A DNA stretch of 28,292 bases. It comes from JAAYCI01 sp031551695. Its GTDB lineage: Bacteria > Bacillota > Clostridia > Oscillospirales > Ruminococcaceae. The translations under genes and the position numbers were made by a program. Of this stretch, positions 15,279 to 22,378 are shown piece by piece. How positions within the stretch are numbered: position 1 is the first letter of the stretch; the number at the start of each line of letters is the position of its first letter. The notes under the pieces were generated by a model. The model did no database searches. It was not told where the DNA came from and saw only the letters and a program-made list of their open reading frames with translations. The DNA is taken from NCBI GenBank assembly GCA_031551695.1, contig JAVBNG010000038.1:1-28292 (forward strand), read 5' to 3'.

Positions 15279-17096
15279 ATGCAAAGAGAAGATTTACGCA
15301 ATATTGCGATTATTGCCCATGTTGACCATGGAAAAACGACGCTGGTGGATGAAATGCTGGCGCAAAGTGGCGTGTTCCGCGAAGGCGCGCAGGTGGCCGA
15401 GCGCGTGATGGACTCGGGGGATATTGAGCGCGAGCGCGGCATCACCATTTTGGCGAAAAACGCCGGGCTGATGTATGGCGGTGTAAAAGTAAATATAGTT
15501 GACACCCCCGGCCACGCCGATTTTGGCGGCGAGGTGGAACGCGTTTTGAAAATGGTGAACGGCGTGCTGTTGCTGGTGGACGCGGCGGAAGGCTGCATGC
15601 CGCAAACGCGGTTTGTGCTGCAAAAGGCGCTGGAGCAAAACCTGTCGCTGGTGATTGTAGTGAACAAGGTGGACCGCCCGGACGCGCGCATCAAAGAGGT
15701 TGTGGAAGAGATTTTGACGCTGTTGATGGACCTTGGCGCCACGGATGAGCAGTTCGACGCGCCGATGGTGTTCACCTCCGGCCGCGCGGGCACGGCCAGC
15801 TATTCGCCGGACGAGCGCGGTACCGACCTGAAGCCCCTGTTCGAAACAATTTTGGAATATGTAAAACCGCCGCAAGGCGATGCGGCCGCGCCGCTAGCCA
15901 TGCTGGTTTCCAGCGTCGATTACAACGAGTATGTGGGGCGCATCGGCATTGGGCGCGTGGAAAACGGCGAAATAAAGCAAAATATGGACGTTGTGGTGTG
16001 CGACGCGAACGCCCCCGCACTGCAAACAAAGGGCCGTGTTACGGCGCTGTTTGCCTTCGACGGCGTGGGCCGAACCCAGGTGGAAAGCGCGAAGGCAGGC
16101 GATATCATTGCATTTTCGGGCCTTGGGGAAATCAATATCGGCAACACCCTGTGCGCGCTGGACGCCGTGAACCCGCTTCCCTTCCTTAAAATAAACGAGC
16201 CGACGGTTGAAATGTCCTTTTCCGTCAACGATTCGCCCTTTGCCGGGCGCGAGGGCAAATTTGTCACCAGCCGCCAAATCCGCGAGCGGCTGCACCGAGA
16301 GGCCCTGCGCGACGTGGCCCTGCGCGTGGAGGATTCGGCCACCACCGACACATTTCGCGTGCTGGGCCGCGGCGAGATGCACCTGTCTATTTTGATTGAG
16401 ACCATGCGCCGGGAAGGTTACGAATTCCAGGTGGGCGCGCCGAAGGTGCTGATGCGCGAAGAGGACGGCGTGCTGATGGAGCCCATGGAGCAGGTGATTG
16501 TGGACGTGCCGGTGGACTATCAGGGGCCGGTTATGCAAAAACTGGGCGCGCGAAAAGGGGAACTTTTGCAAATGTCGCCTATGGAAAGCAGGATGCGCAT
16601 AGAGTTTATGATGCCGAGCCGCGGCCTGTTCGGCTACCGCAGCGAGTTTTTGACGGACACACGCGGCGAAGGCGTGCTGAATACGATCGCCGCCGGTTAC
16701 GGCCCGTACAAGGGCGATTTGCCGAAGCGTTCCAACGGCAGCCTGGTGAGCTATGAGACGGGCGACGCGGTGCCCTACGGCCTGCACGCCGCCCAGGAGC
16801 GCGGCCGCATGTTCATCGGCCCGGGCGAGAAGGTGTACGCCGGGATGATCGTGGGTGTGTCGCCAAAGGCGGGCGACATTGTGGTGAACGTGTGCAAGCA
16901 AAAGCACCTCACCAATATCCGCGCTTCCGGCAGCGACGACGCCCTGCGCCTTGTGCCGCCGTCGCGGCTGAGCCTGGAGGAGAGCCTCGAGTTCATTGCC
17001 GAGGACGAGATGCTGGAAGTGACGCCGGAAACCCTGCGCATGCGCAAAACCGTGCTGGCCCACGAACAGCGGATGAAAATGCTGAAAAAGGGCTAG
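15279..17096 (+). CDS. typA: Translational GTPase TypA/BipA
   Basis: A ribosome-associated GTPase of 605 aa, close to the usual ~607. G-domain motifs are clear: G1 AHVDHGKTT, G2 within ERERGITI, G3 DTPGH, G4 NKVDR and G5 SGRAG. Domain II, the EF-G-like domains III and V, and the BipA-specific C-terminal domain (SYETGDAVPYGL... to MKMLKKG) follow. BipA helps 50S assembly and stress or low-temperature growth in other bacteria. The ATG at 15279 follows GGAGAG and gives the canonical MQREDLRNIAIIAHVDHGKT start; a TTG at 15261 has a site too close to use. It ends in a convergent terminator shared with the lipoprotein gene. Confidence 0.96.
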   Translation: MQREDLRNIAIIAHVDHGKTTLVDEMLAQSGVFREGAQVAERVMDSGDIERERGITILAKNAGLMYGGVKVNIVDTPGHADFGGEVERVLKMVNGVLLLVDAAEGCMPQTRFVLQKALEQNLSLVIVVNKVDRPDARIKEVVEEILTLLMDLGATDEQFDAPMVFTSGRAGTASYSPDERGTDLKPLFETILEYVKPPQGDAAAPLAMLVSSVDYNEYVGRIGIGRVENGEIKQNMDVVVCDANAPALQTKGRVTALFAFDGVGRTQVESAKAGDIIAFSGLGEINIGNTLCALDAVNPLPFLKINEPTVEMSFSVNDSPFAGREGKFVTSRQIRERLHREALRDVALRVEDSATTDTFRVLGRGEMHLSILIETMRREGYEFQVGAPKVLMREEDGVLMEPMEQVIVDVPVDYQGPVMQKLGARKGELLQMSPMESRMRIEFMMPSRGLFGYRSEFLTDTRGEGVLNTIAAGYGPYKGDLPKRSNGSLVSYETGDAVPYGLHAAQERGRMFIGPGEKVYAGMIVGVSPKAGDIVVNVCKQKHLTNIRASGSDDALRLVPPSRLSLEESLEFIAEDEMLEVTPETLRMRKTVLAHEQRMKMLKKG

Positions 17097-17129
17097 GCGC
17101 TGTGAAGGGCCTGCCCCCGGAAGAAAAAT

Positions 17130-17165
17130 AACCCCCTATGGCTGTAAAATGCCACAGGGGGTTTT
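17130..17165. terminator. Bidirectional terminator between typA and the lipoprotein gene
   Basis: Arms AACCCCCT (17130-17137) and AGGGGGTT (17156-17163) enclose TGGC/GCCA (17139-17142 and 17151-17154) with an AT-rich loop, followed by TTTT to 17165. The minus strand reads a similar hairpin followed by T-rich DNA. It serves both convergent genes. Confidence 0.8.
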
Positions 17166-17174
17166 GCGATACAC

Positions 17175-18491
17175 CTATGCTGTTTCCGATTCGTTGATTT
17201 CAGCGCTTTCACCTTCGCTGCTGTTTTTGCCACCGCCGTCGGTATTTGCGGCGGTGTCTTCCGAGGGTTCGCGCGGGGCGAACACATTCTCGAAGCGCAG
17301 GTGGGGCAAGGCCAATGTCTCGGGCGCGGGCAGGGCGCCGTCCTCGCCGGAGGCCAGCTTTACCGCGATGGAGGAAGCAAGGCCGGTGAGGCGAAAACGG
17401 TCGATGGCCGCGTCGTATTTGAGTTTTGTAAAATTGGCGAAGGCGCTGTTGTCGTAGTCTAGCGAGACACCGCCGCCGGATACCGTGGCAATGGCCTCGG
17501 TTCCGCCGGGAAAACGCCCGGCCCGCCAACTGGAGAATAGAGTGCCCAGCACGTTTTTCGGGTCTTGTGTGATGACCGCCAGCACACTGGGCTTTGTATT
17601 TTGCAGGGACGGCGCGATGCCAATAAGCGGTGTTTGTTGCGCGTTTTCCATTTGCGCGGCCAAGGTGGCGCCGGCGGCAAGCGCGGCGTTGTTTACGAAC
17701 AAAACGTCTGCCCCTGCGCCGAAGGCAAGACGCGCAAGGTCGTCCCAATCCGGCGGGGACGCGCTGCCGGGGTCGTCTTTCGGGCCGCCGGTGCCATCGC
17801 GTTCATCGCTCCCATCGGTTTCACCGGGGCCCTCCGGCGATGGCCGCAACGGGTATACGGCAACGCCGCCTTCTTCCAAGTCGGCCTCGGCCGCCGCCGC
17901 TTCAGCGCCCAGCAAAAAGCCCAGCGCATATTTTCGCGCGGTGTCGTCGGGGAAATCATAGTAGGCAAGCCGGGTGCGGCCTTCGGCCACAGCCGCGTAG
18001 CCGGCCAGCCAGCCGCCCTGCTCCGGTACAAACTTTACCAAAACGGAGTTTTGGTAAAGGGTTGTGCCATCTGGCATATCCAAAAAAATAAAGTTGATTT
18101 CGGGGTACAGCATCTGTGCCTTTTCCGCGGCCTCCGCCATGGTGGCGCCGGACATTATAATCAACTCTGCGCCACCGCGCTCAGCCAGTTCCACGGTGTC
18201 CAGCACGGCGGTGGGCGAGGCAACGTCCGCCTGGTACAGCCCGCTGGTAAGGCCTTCTTCGCCGGAATAGCGGTTCAGGGTGTTCCACGCGGATTGCACA
18301 AAGCTGCTGTTTCCGTCGGCCTCGCCGATGATCATGACCATCTGCGCGCCCGCCTGGGGCGGGGCGGTGTCTGCCAGAAGGGCGTCGGAGCCGGTGGCGG
18401 AAGAAGAGGGTGGCAGCGGCGTGGAGCCGCACGAAAAAAACAGACCTGCCGCCAAAACCGCAGCAAACAAAACCGCAAGCCTTTTTTTCAA
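17175..18491 (-). CDS. BMP/PnrA-like substrate-binding lipoprotein
   Basis: A 438-aa secreted lipoprotein related to the Med/BMP (PnrA/TmpC) family, which binds purine nucleosides for ABC import. A basic start and hydrophobic segment lead to Cys21 in LFFSCGS. This lipobox is unusual (Phe at -3 and -2, Ser at -1). Family-like features include GEADGNSSFVQSAWNTL, IIMSGATMAEAAEKA, EQGGWLAGYAAVAEG and VLFVNNAALAAG. A Pro/Gly/Asp-rich low-complexity insertion occupies ~215-250, and the C-terminus is acidic and Ser/Gly-rich. The start is TTG with GGGAGG at good distance. It follows deoD by 172 nt on the same strand. No matching ABC permease or ATPase lies nearby. Confidence 0.78.
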   Translation of the reverse strand: MKKRLAVLFAAVLAAGLFFSCGSTPLPPSSSATGSDALLADTAPPQAGAQMVMIIGEADGNSSFVQSAWNTLNRYSGEEGLTSGLYQADVASPTAVLDTVELAERGGAELIIMSGATMAEAAEKAQMLYPEINFIFLDMPDGTTLYQNSVLVKFVPEQGGWLAGYAAVAEGRTRLAYYDFPDDTARKYALGFLLGAEAAAAEADLEEGGVAVYPLRPSPEGPGETDGSDERDGTGGPKDDPGSASPPDWDDLARLAFGAGADVLFVNNAALAAGATLAAQMENAQQTPLIGIAPSLQNTKPSVLAVITQDPKNVLGTLFSSWRAGRFPGGTEAIATVSGGGVSLDYDNSAFANFTKLKYDAAIDRFRLTGLASSIAVKLASGEDGALPAPETLALPHLRFENVFAPREPSEDTAANTDGGGKNSSEGESAEINESETA

Positions 18492-18552
18492 GTCCTAACC
18501 TCCCGCCAAGGTCCGCCGAATGCGCACATTGTAATCGTTTTACACTATCCAA

Positions 18553-18582
18553 ATCATATCGCAAAAGGTGTGTAATCTGCAA
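18553..18582 (-). promoter_or_regulatory. Possible promoter for the BMP-like lipoprotein
   Basis: On the minus strand TTGCAG (18582-18577), an 18-nt spacer and TATGAT (18558-18553). The surrounding 18527-18608 holds repeated TGTAATC/GATTACA words in both orientations, which could be regulator half-sites. Confidence 0.35.
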
Positions 18583-18663
18583 GGAAACATGCATTACAAT
18601 GCGATTACAAAACCTGTGCGGCAAACGATTAACAAGACGATTTTGACATATTTTGTGAAAGAA

Positions 18664-19377
18664 TCAGACGATTCCCAGCGCTATTTCAATCATCTGCGAG
18701 AAGCCCTTCTCGCGCTGCTCGGCTGTGGTGACGGTGCCGGAGATGAAGCTGTCGGAGATGCTGACAAGGCATGCGGCCTGTTTGCCGAGGGTGGCGGCAT
18801 TGTGGAACAGGGCAAAGCTCTCCATTTCCACCGCCACGCAGCCGCGCTCTTCACACAGGGTTTGCCAATATGGCTTGCCAGGGCGCGGCACTTGATAAAA
18901 AACATCAGAGGAATGTAAAACACCTTCGTGCAGCGGCACGCCACGCCTTTTTGCGCTTTCGCGCAGGGCGGTGTTCAACGCATCGGCGGGTTTTATGGTG
19001 TTGTCCTCGCAGCCGTTCATCGTTTTTGCAAAGCTGCTTTCGCTGTAAGCCGCGGTGGCCAAAACCACGTCAAATACGTTTAGCTCACCGGTGTATGCTC
19101 CGGCCGAGCCCACGCGGACGATGCGTTCAACATCATACCGTGAGTATAATTCATATGAATATATACCGATTGATGGAATTCCCATGCCGCTGCCCATGAC
19201 AGAAACGGGGCTGCCGTTGTAAAGCCCGGTGTAGCCCAGCATGCCGCGTACGTCGGTGACAAGCTTTGGGGATTGCAGGAAAGTCTCTGCGATAAATTTG
19301 GCGCGCAGGGGGTCGCCCGGCATCAACACGGCGGGGGCAAAGTCGCCCTTTTCGGCTCGGATGTGCGGGGTTGACAT
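18664..19377 (-). CDS. deoD: Purine-nucleoside phosphorylase DeoD
   Basis: A 237-aa cytoplasmic enzyme that splits purine (deoxy)nucleosides with phosphate into base and (deoxy)ribose-1-phosphate. Family marks in order: MSTPHI with His5, MPGDPLRAKFIAE, GSGMGIPSIGIYSYEL (phosphate site), VGSAGAY, the nucleoside-binding CVAVEMESFALF and SISDSFISG with the base-contacting Asp. Length matches hexameric DeoD. The ATG follows AAAGGAG at 9 nt. Its promoter overlaps the start of the divergent radical SAM gene. The downstream nucleoside-binding-type lipoprotein suggests a purine salvage unit. Confidence 0.96.
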   Translation of the reverse strand: MSTPHIRAEKGDFAPAVLMPGDPLRAKFIAETFLQSPKLVTDVRGMLGYTGLYNGSPVSVMGSGMGIPSIGIYSYELYSRYDVERIVRVGSAGAYTGELNVFDVVLATAAYSESSFAKTMNGCEDNTIKPADALNTALRESAKRRGVPLHEGVLHSSDVFYQVPRPGKPYWQTLCEERGCVAVEMESFALFHNAATLGKQAACLVSISDSFISGTVTTAEQREKGFSQMIEIALGIV

Positions 19378-19409
19378 GAAAAATCACTCCTTTGGTTTCA
19401 CTTTTTGCA

Positions 19410-19438
19410 ATTTTATGATATACTATGGCGCATGACAA
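19410..19438 (-). promoter_or_regulatory. Promoter of deoD
   Basis: On the minus strand TTGTCA (19438-19433), 17 nt, and TAAAAT (19415-19410); the start codon is ~33 nt further on. The -35 box lies within the first codons of the divergent radical SAM gene, so the two units compete for the same DNA. Confidence 0.55.
19419..19424 (+). promoter_or_regulatory. Putative -10 box of the radical SAM gene
   Basis: TATACT at 19419-19424 is only 7 nt before the ATG at 19432, so the transcript would be leaderless or nearly so. The -35 region is weak (TTTCAC at 17 nt). An overlapping TATGAT at 19414-19419 is an alternative. Confidence 0.35.
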
Positions 19439-20346
19439 GCAAAACAGAAAAACAGGGTACACCGTGCACGCAGTGCCCGCGCAAGTGTGGCGCCGTGCGC
19501 AGCAAAGGGCCGGGGCGCTGCCACGTGGGCGGCGTACCCTTGGTGGCGTCTGCGGCCCCGCATTTTTACGAAGAGCCGTGTATATCCGGCGAAAAGGGCA
19601 GCGGAGCCGTGTTTTTTGCCGGTTGCCCGCTGGGGTGCGTGTTTTGCCAGAACCACAAAATCAGCCGCGGGAATGCCGGGCGCGGGATGAACACAGAAGA
19701 GCTGGCACAGCTTTTTTTGCGTTTACAGGGCGAGGGCGTGCACAACCTGAATCTGGTGTCGGCCACACAGTTTCGCCTTCCGGTGATGCAGGCAGTGCGC
19801 GCCGCGAAGGGCGCGGGGCTGGCCGTGCCCGTGGTGTGGAACACCGGCGGGTACGAAAATGCGGGCGTGGCGGCGGAGCTTGCCTGGGAAGTGGACGTGT
19901 TTTTGACAGATATCAAGTTTTTTGACAGCAATCTTTCGGGGCGGCTTGCCGGCGCCGCCGACTATTTTGAACGGGCGCTGGGCTTTGCAAAAGAGGCGTG
20001 TGCTGCAGTGGGGCCACCGGTTTATGACGGAGGATTGTTGCAAAAGGGGGTGATCCTGCGTGTTTTGGTGCTGCCCGGCCACGCGGAGGATGCTGTTGAA
20101 ATTTTGCGCCATGCTGCCGCTTTGCTGCCTCGTGGCAGTTTTTTGCTCAGCCTGATGCGACAGTATACACCGCCGGATGTGCCGGATTTGCCGAAGGAAT
20201 TGCGGCGGCCCCTGTCCACTTACGAGTACGAAAAAGTGTGCGGTGCGGCGCGGAAACTGGGGCTGACGGACGGCTATTTGCAAAGCAAAGAGAGCGTGGG
20301 CGAGCAATATGTGCCGGATTTTGACGCCTTTGCCGGAGAGGCGTAG
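19432..20346 (+). CDS. PflX-like radical SAM protein (pyruvate formate-lyase activase homologue)
   Basis: A 304-aa radical SAM protein. The iron-sulphur motif CxxxCxxC is at Cys65, Cys69 and Cys72 (GCPLGCVFCQNHKIS). An N-terminal cysteine cluster Cys12, Cys15, Cys19 and Cys30 (CTQCPRKCGAVR...) may hold a second cluster. This architecture matches the PflX group (COG1313), distant from true glycyl-radical activases; its substrate is unknown. Oxygen-sensitive chemistry fits an anaerobe. The ATG at 19432 has no visible ribosome-binding site and a -10-like box only 7 nt upstream, suggesting leaderless translation. An upstream in-frame TTG at 19405 would overlap the promoter. No glycyl-radical enzyme gene is nearby. 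Confidence 0.87.
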   Translation: MTSKTEKQGTPCTQCPRKCGAVRSKGPGRCHVGGVPLVASAAPHFYEEPCISGEKGSGAVFFAGCPLGCVFCQNHKISRGNAGRGMNTEELAQLFLRLQGEGVHNLNLVSATQFRLPVMQAVRAAKGAGLAVPVVWNTGGYENAGVAAELAWEVDVFLTDIKFFDSNLSGRLAGAADYFERALGFAKEACAAVGPPVYDGGLLQKGVILRVLVLPGHAEDAVEILRHAAALLPRGSFLLSLMRQYTPPDVPDLPKELRRPLSTYEYEKVCGAARKLGLTDGYLQSKESVGEQYVPDFDAFAGEA

Positions 20347-20374
20347 GGCGATGTGTGCATAGAAGGGTGCTTTT

Positions 20375-20578
20375 GAATCCGAACCGCTGTGGCAGGCGCC
20401 GATATGCGGGTCCTGTCACGGGGCATGTCCTCTTTTCCGGCGCCGCGCCGGCATATGCAAAAAGCTTGGCAGGTGCGCTTCGCGGCCAGCCAAGTAAACC
20501 AGCCTGCCGGCTGCGCCGGTCCGTTTGAACAAGCCCCGCACCACCCGCTCCGAACCATCACAAAAGCGGTTCGAATCC
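20375..20578. repeat. Hairpin-rich convergent gap bounded by imperfect inverted repeats
   Basis: The 239-nt gap between two convergent genes begins and ends with near-identical inverted 14-mers, GAATCCGAACCGCT (20375-20388) and AGCGGTTCGAATCC (20565-20578), with two mismatches. Within lie CCGGCG-CCG-CGCCGG (20437-20451), the palindrome GCATATGC (20451-20458), CTTGGC/GCCAAG, and CCGGC-TGC-GCCGG. The right end resembles a tRNA T-loop, but no tRNA can be folded. It may be another small palindromic element or a two-way terminator region. Confidence 0.4.
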
Positions 20579-20585
20579 CACATGC

Positions 20586-21092
20586 CTAGCCAAAAATACT
20601 GGTGACTTTTGCCAGGCGGGCCGCCACGTCCTGCAGATGCTCGATGCTGTCTGCCAGCGCCTCAAAATCCACTTCAGCAAGGCCGAGTTGCAGTTCTTCA
20701 AAGGACTTGGACACGGCGTCAAAGTCGATTTGATCAATGCCATCGGCAATAGTGCTGAAGGAATCGGTGAGGCTGTTGAGAGAGGATTGGGCCGTTTGTG
20801 TCAGCCGCGAAACATCTTGCGTCATCCGGTAGGCCGAGGTGCCGAACACGATGAGAAAAATGGCAACGGCCAGCGTGGTGGCACAGGTGAGCACCAGGGA
20901 AACGGCGCGCAGGCGAAGGTTGTTTTTGGCGTATGCCGCCTGTTCGCCCAGCAGTGCCTCAATGCGAGCCAACCGCTCATCTGGTGAAACTGGCGCGGCC
21001 GCCATTTGTGGGGGTTTTGACATATTGGCGCCTGCAGCGTCGGGCGAGGTATCAGGGGACGTGATTGCTTCATTTTGCTCGAAATCCGCCAT
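20586..21092 (-). CDS. Membrane-anchored helical protein with internal repeat, unknown function
   Basis: About 168 aa. The acidic N-terminal region (~1-60) includes a DERLARIEALLGEQAAY helix. One transmembrane helix lies at ~63-86 (LVLTCATTLAVAIFLIVFG). A C-terminal amphipathic region follows that contains two similar units, IDFDAVSKSFEELQ and VDFEALADSIEHLQ, 22 residues apart. The region looks coiled-coil-like and would sit outside or along the membrane. I do not recognise the family. Two adjacent ATGs (21095 and 21092) follow AAGGAG; the second has the better spacing. It lies ~85 nt downstream of the thioesterase gene on the same strand, and a TATAAT appears just upstream. No cellular role can be inferred. 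Confidence 0.65.
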   Translation of the reverse strand: MADFEQNEAITSPDTSPDAAGANMSKPPQMAAAPVSPDERLARIEALLGEQAAYAKNNLRLRAVSLVLTCATTLAVAIFLIVFGTSAYRMTQDVSRLTQTAQSSLNSLTDSFSTIADGIDQIDFDAVSKSFEELQLGLAEVDFEALADSIEHLQDVAARLAKVTSIFG

Positions 21093-21179
21093 CATAATTC
21101 TCCTTACACAGTTTATATTATATAAATACTGCCATTACAATCTTTTGATATTTGGCATTTAAATGAAAAACAGGATCCA

Positions 21180-21641
21180 CTATTTTGCGCGATTTTTCTT
21201 GCGGGCCTCGCTGCGGGCTTGGCCGGCGGCCCACAGGGCGAGTTCTTCGTCTGTGCGCGGCAGGAAGGAAGGGGCCGGCACGGGGTGGCCGGTTTCGTCC
21301 ACCGCCACCATTACCACAAAGCCACCCGCGGCGCGGCGCAAAGGTTGCCCCACGCACTGGGCATAGGCCTCCACCGCCACCTCCATGGAGGAATGCCCCA
21401 CATAGGTGATGACGGCTTCCATGGTGACTATGTCCTCCAGCAAGACGGGGGAATGGAAGGTGAATTGGTCCAGCAGGACAGTGGAAATGGGGCCCTGCAC
21501 AAAGCGTTCGGCGGCGATGGTGGCAATTTCGTCCGCCCAGGAGAGCATCTGGCCGCCATAAAGTTCCCCTTTGCGGTTCAGATAGGAATAGCTCATCTTG
21601 TGCGTGGTGACAATTTTTACCGGTACATTTTCCTGTGACAT
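21180..21641 (-). CDS. Hotdog-fold acyl-CoA thioesterase (YciA/BFIT-like)
   Basis: A 153-aa cytoplasmic hotdog enzyme expected to hydrolyse acyl-CoA to free acid and CoA. The family motif is clear: HKMSYSYLNRKGELYGGQMLSWADEIA, with conserved Asn22 and Asp37, then FHSPVLLEDIVTMEAVITYVG and a GGFVVMVAVDE strand. A basic tail (ARSEARKKNRAK) ends the protein. The ATG at 21641 follows AGGT at short distance. Acyl chain preference cannot be read from sequence. It is divergent from the flavodoxin gene across a 326-nt gap that contains the latter's promoter and tandem repeats. Confidence 0.9.
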   Translation of the reverse strand: MSQENVPVKIVTTHKMSYSYLNRKGELYGGQMLSWADEIATIAAERFVQGPISTVLLDQFTFHSPVLLEDIVTMEAVITYVGHSSMEVAVEAYAQCVGQPLRRAAGGFVVMVAVDETGHPVPAPSFLPRTDEELALWAAGQARSEARKKNRAK

Positions 21642-21752
21642 ATTGACCTCGTGGCAAAGCTTTTTTGGTAAGCATGATTATTGTAACACGAAAACGGTTG
21701 CCGTACTATGTTTTGTTGGTGCGAAAAAGGCGGTGGCGGTGCCCGACGTTGT

Positions 21753-21782
21753 TTGTAATAGAACGGGGATTTGTGATATAAT
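21753..21782 (+). promoter_or_regulatory. Promoter of the flavodoxin-ruv transcript
   Basis: TTGTAA (21753-21758), an 18-nt spacer and a perfect TATAAT (21777-21782). The predicted start (~21789) coincides with the beginning of the first 46-bp repeat, so the whole repeat pair would be transcribed as a ~180-nt leader. Confidence 0.65.
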
Positions 21783-21785
21783 AGC

Positions 21786-21922
21786 TTCAATCTTGGATAG
21801 CTTCGCTATCCGTGCGCTGCGCGCACCGGCGCTGGCACGCCGGATTGAAGCTTTTGAAACGCAGAGCGTTTGAATGTTCAATCTGGGATAGCTGCGCTGT
21901 CCGTGCGCCGCGCGCACCGGCG
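21786..21922 (+). repeat. Two 46-bp direct repeats with internal hairpins in the flavodoxin leader
   Basis: Copies at 21786-21831 and 21877-21922 begin TTCAATCT and end GCGCGCACCGGCG; they differ at only four positions. Each copy carries two hairpins: GGATAGC-TTC-GCTATCC in the first copy (a changed loop and one changed pair in the second), and GTGCGC-(TGC/CGC)-GCGCAC. Between the copies, AAACGC-AGA-GCGTTT forms a third type. The array lies between the promoter and the ribosome-binding site, so it may be a structured leader or an inserted intergenic repeat. Confidence 0.75.
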
Positions 21923-21967
21923 AAAGTGCGCTTACCACGAAATATCCAAAATGTAAGGAGGCCGCAG

Positions 21968-22378
21968 ATGCGCAGTATCATTTTTTACTACTCCTACACC
22001 GGCACGGTGAAAAAGCTGGCGCAGGCGTTTGCGAACAAGACCGGCGCGGATCTTTACGAACTAGCGGATTTCAAACGGCCCGGCAAGCTGCAAGTGTTTT
22101 TGCGGGGCTGCCCAGCGGCAATACAAGGCAAACCCACGCCGATCGAACGTATTTCTGTGGATGTTTCCGCTTACGAAAAATTTGTGGTGATGGCGCCGGT
22201 TTGGGCAAGTAACCCGGCTCCACCAGTCAATAATTTGTTTTATCTGCTACCAAAGGACGCAGAGCTCTCGCTTTTTTTGGTTTCTGCCAGCGGTAAGAGC
22301 GGAAAAGACAAAATTTTGGCGCGTTTGCACAGCTTGGGGTACAATGATGTCGAATTTATGGATATAAAAAAAGAATAA
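21968..22378 (+). CDS. Flavodoxin-like protein
   Basis: A 136-aa flavodoxin-fold protein. The N-terminal strand and FMN-phosphate loop are visible as IIFYYSYTGTVKKLAQAF. Later segments (FVVMAPVWASNPAPPVNNLFYLLP and LFLVSASGKSG) match flavin-contacting loops. It is slightly shorter than most flavodoxins and probably binds FMN as a low-potential electron carrier or small oxidoreductase. The ATG at 21968 has a strong AAGGAGG site 6 nt upstream. The TAA stop overlaps the ruvC ATG by one base, so it is cotranscribed with recombination genes; that pairing is likely incidental. It is preceded by a ~180-nt leader containing tandem repeats. Confidence 0.88.
   Translation: MRSIIFYYSYTGTVKKLAQAFANKTGADLYELADFKRPGKLQVFLRGCPAAIQGKPTPIERISVDVSAYEKFVVMAPVWASNPAPPVNNLFYLLPKDAELSLFLVSASGKSGKDKILARLHSLGYNDVEFMDIKKE

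Noticed and set aside
20274..20561. 95-codon minus-strand frame in the convergent gap
   Set aside because: It overlaps the end of the radical SAM gene and the hairpins, is rich in Cys/Trp/Arg without a recognisable fold, and has no ribosome-binding site.
20560..20590. tRNA gene suggested by GGTTCGAATCCC and a nearby CCA
   Set aside because: The bases either side of the T-loop do not pair, and no acceptor, D or anticodon arms can be laid out upstream.
21786..21922. CRISPR array
   Set aside because: Only two repeats, each strongly palindromic in two places, with one 45-bp interval and no cas genes nearby.
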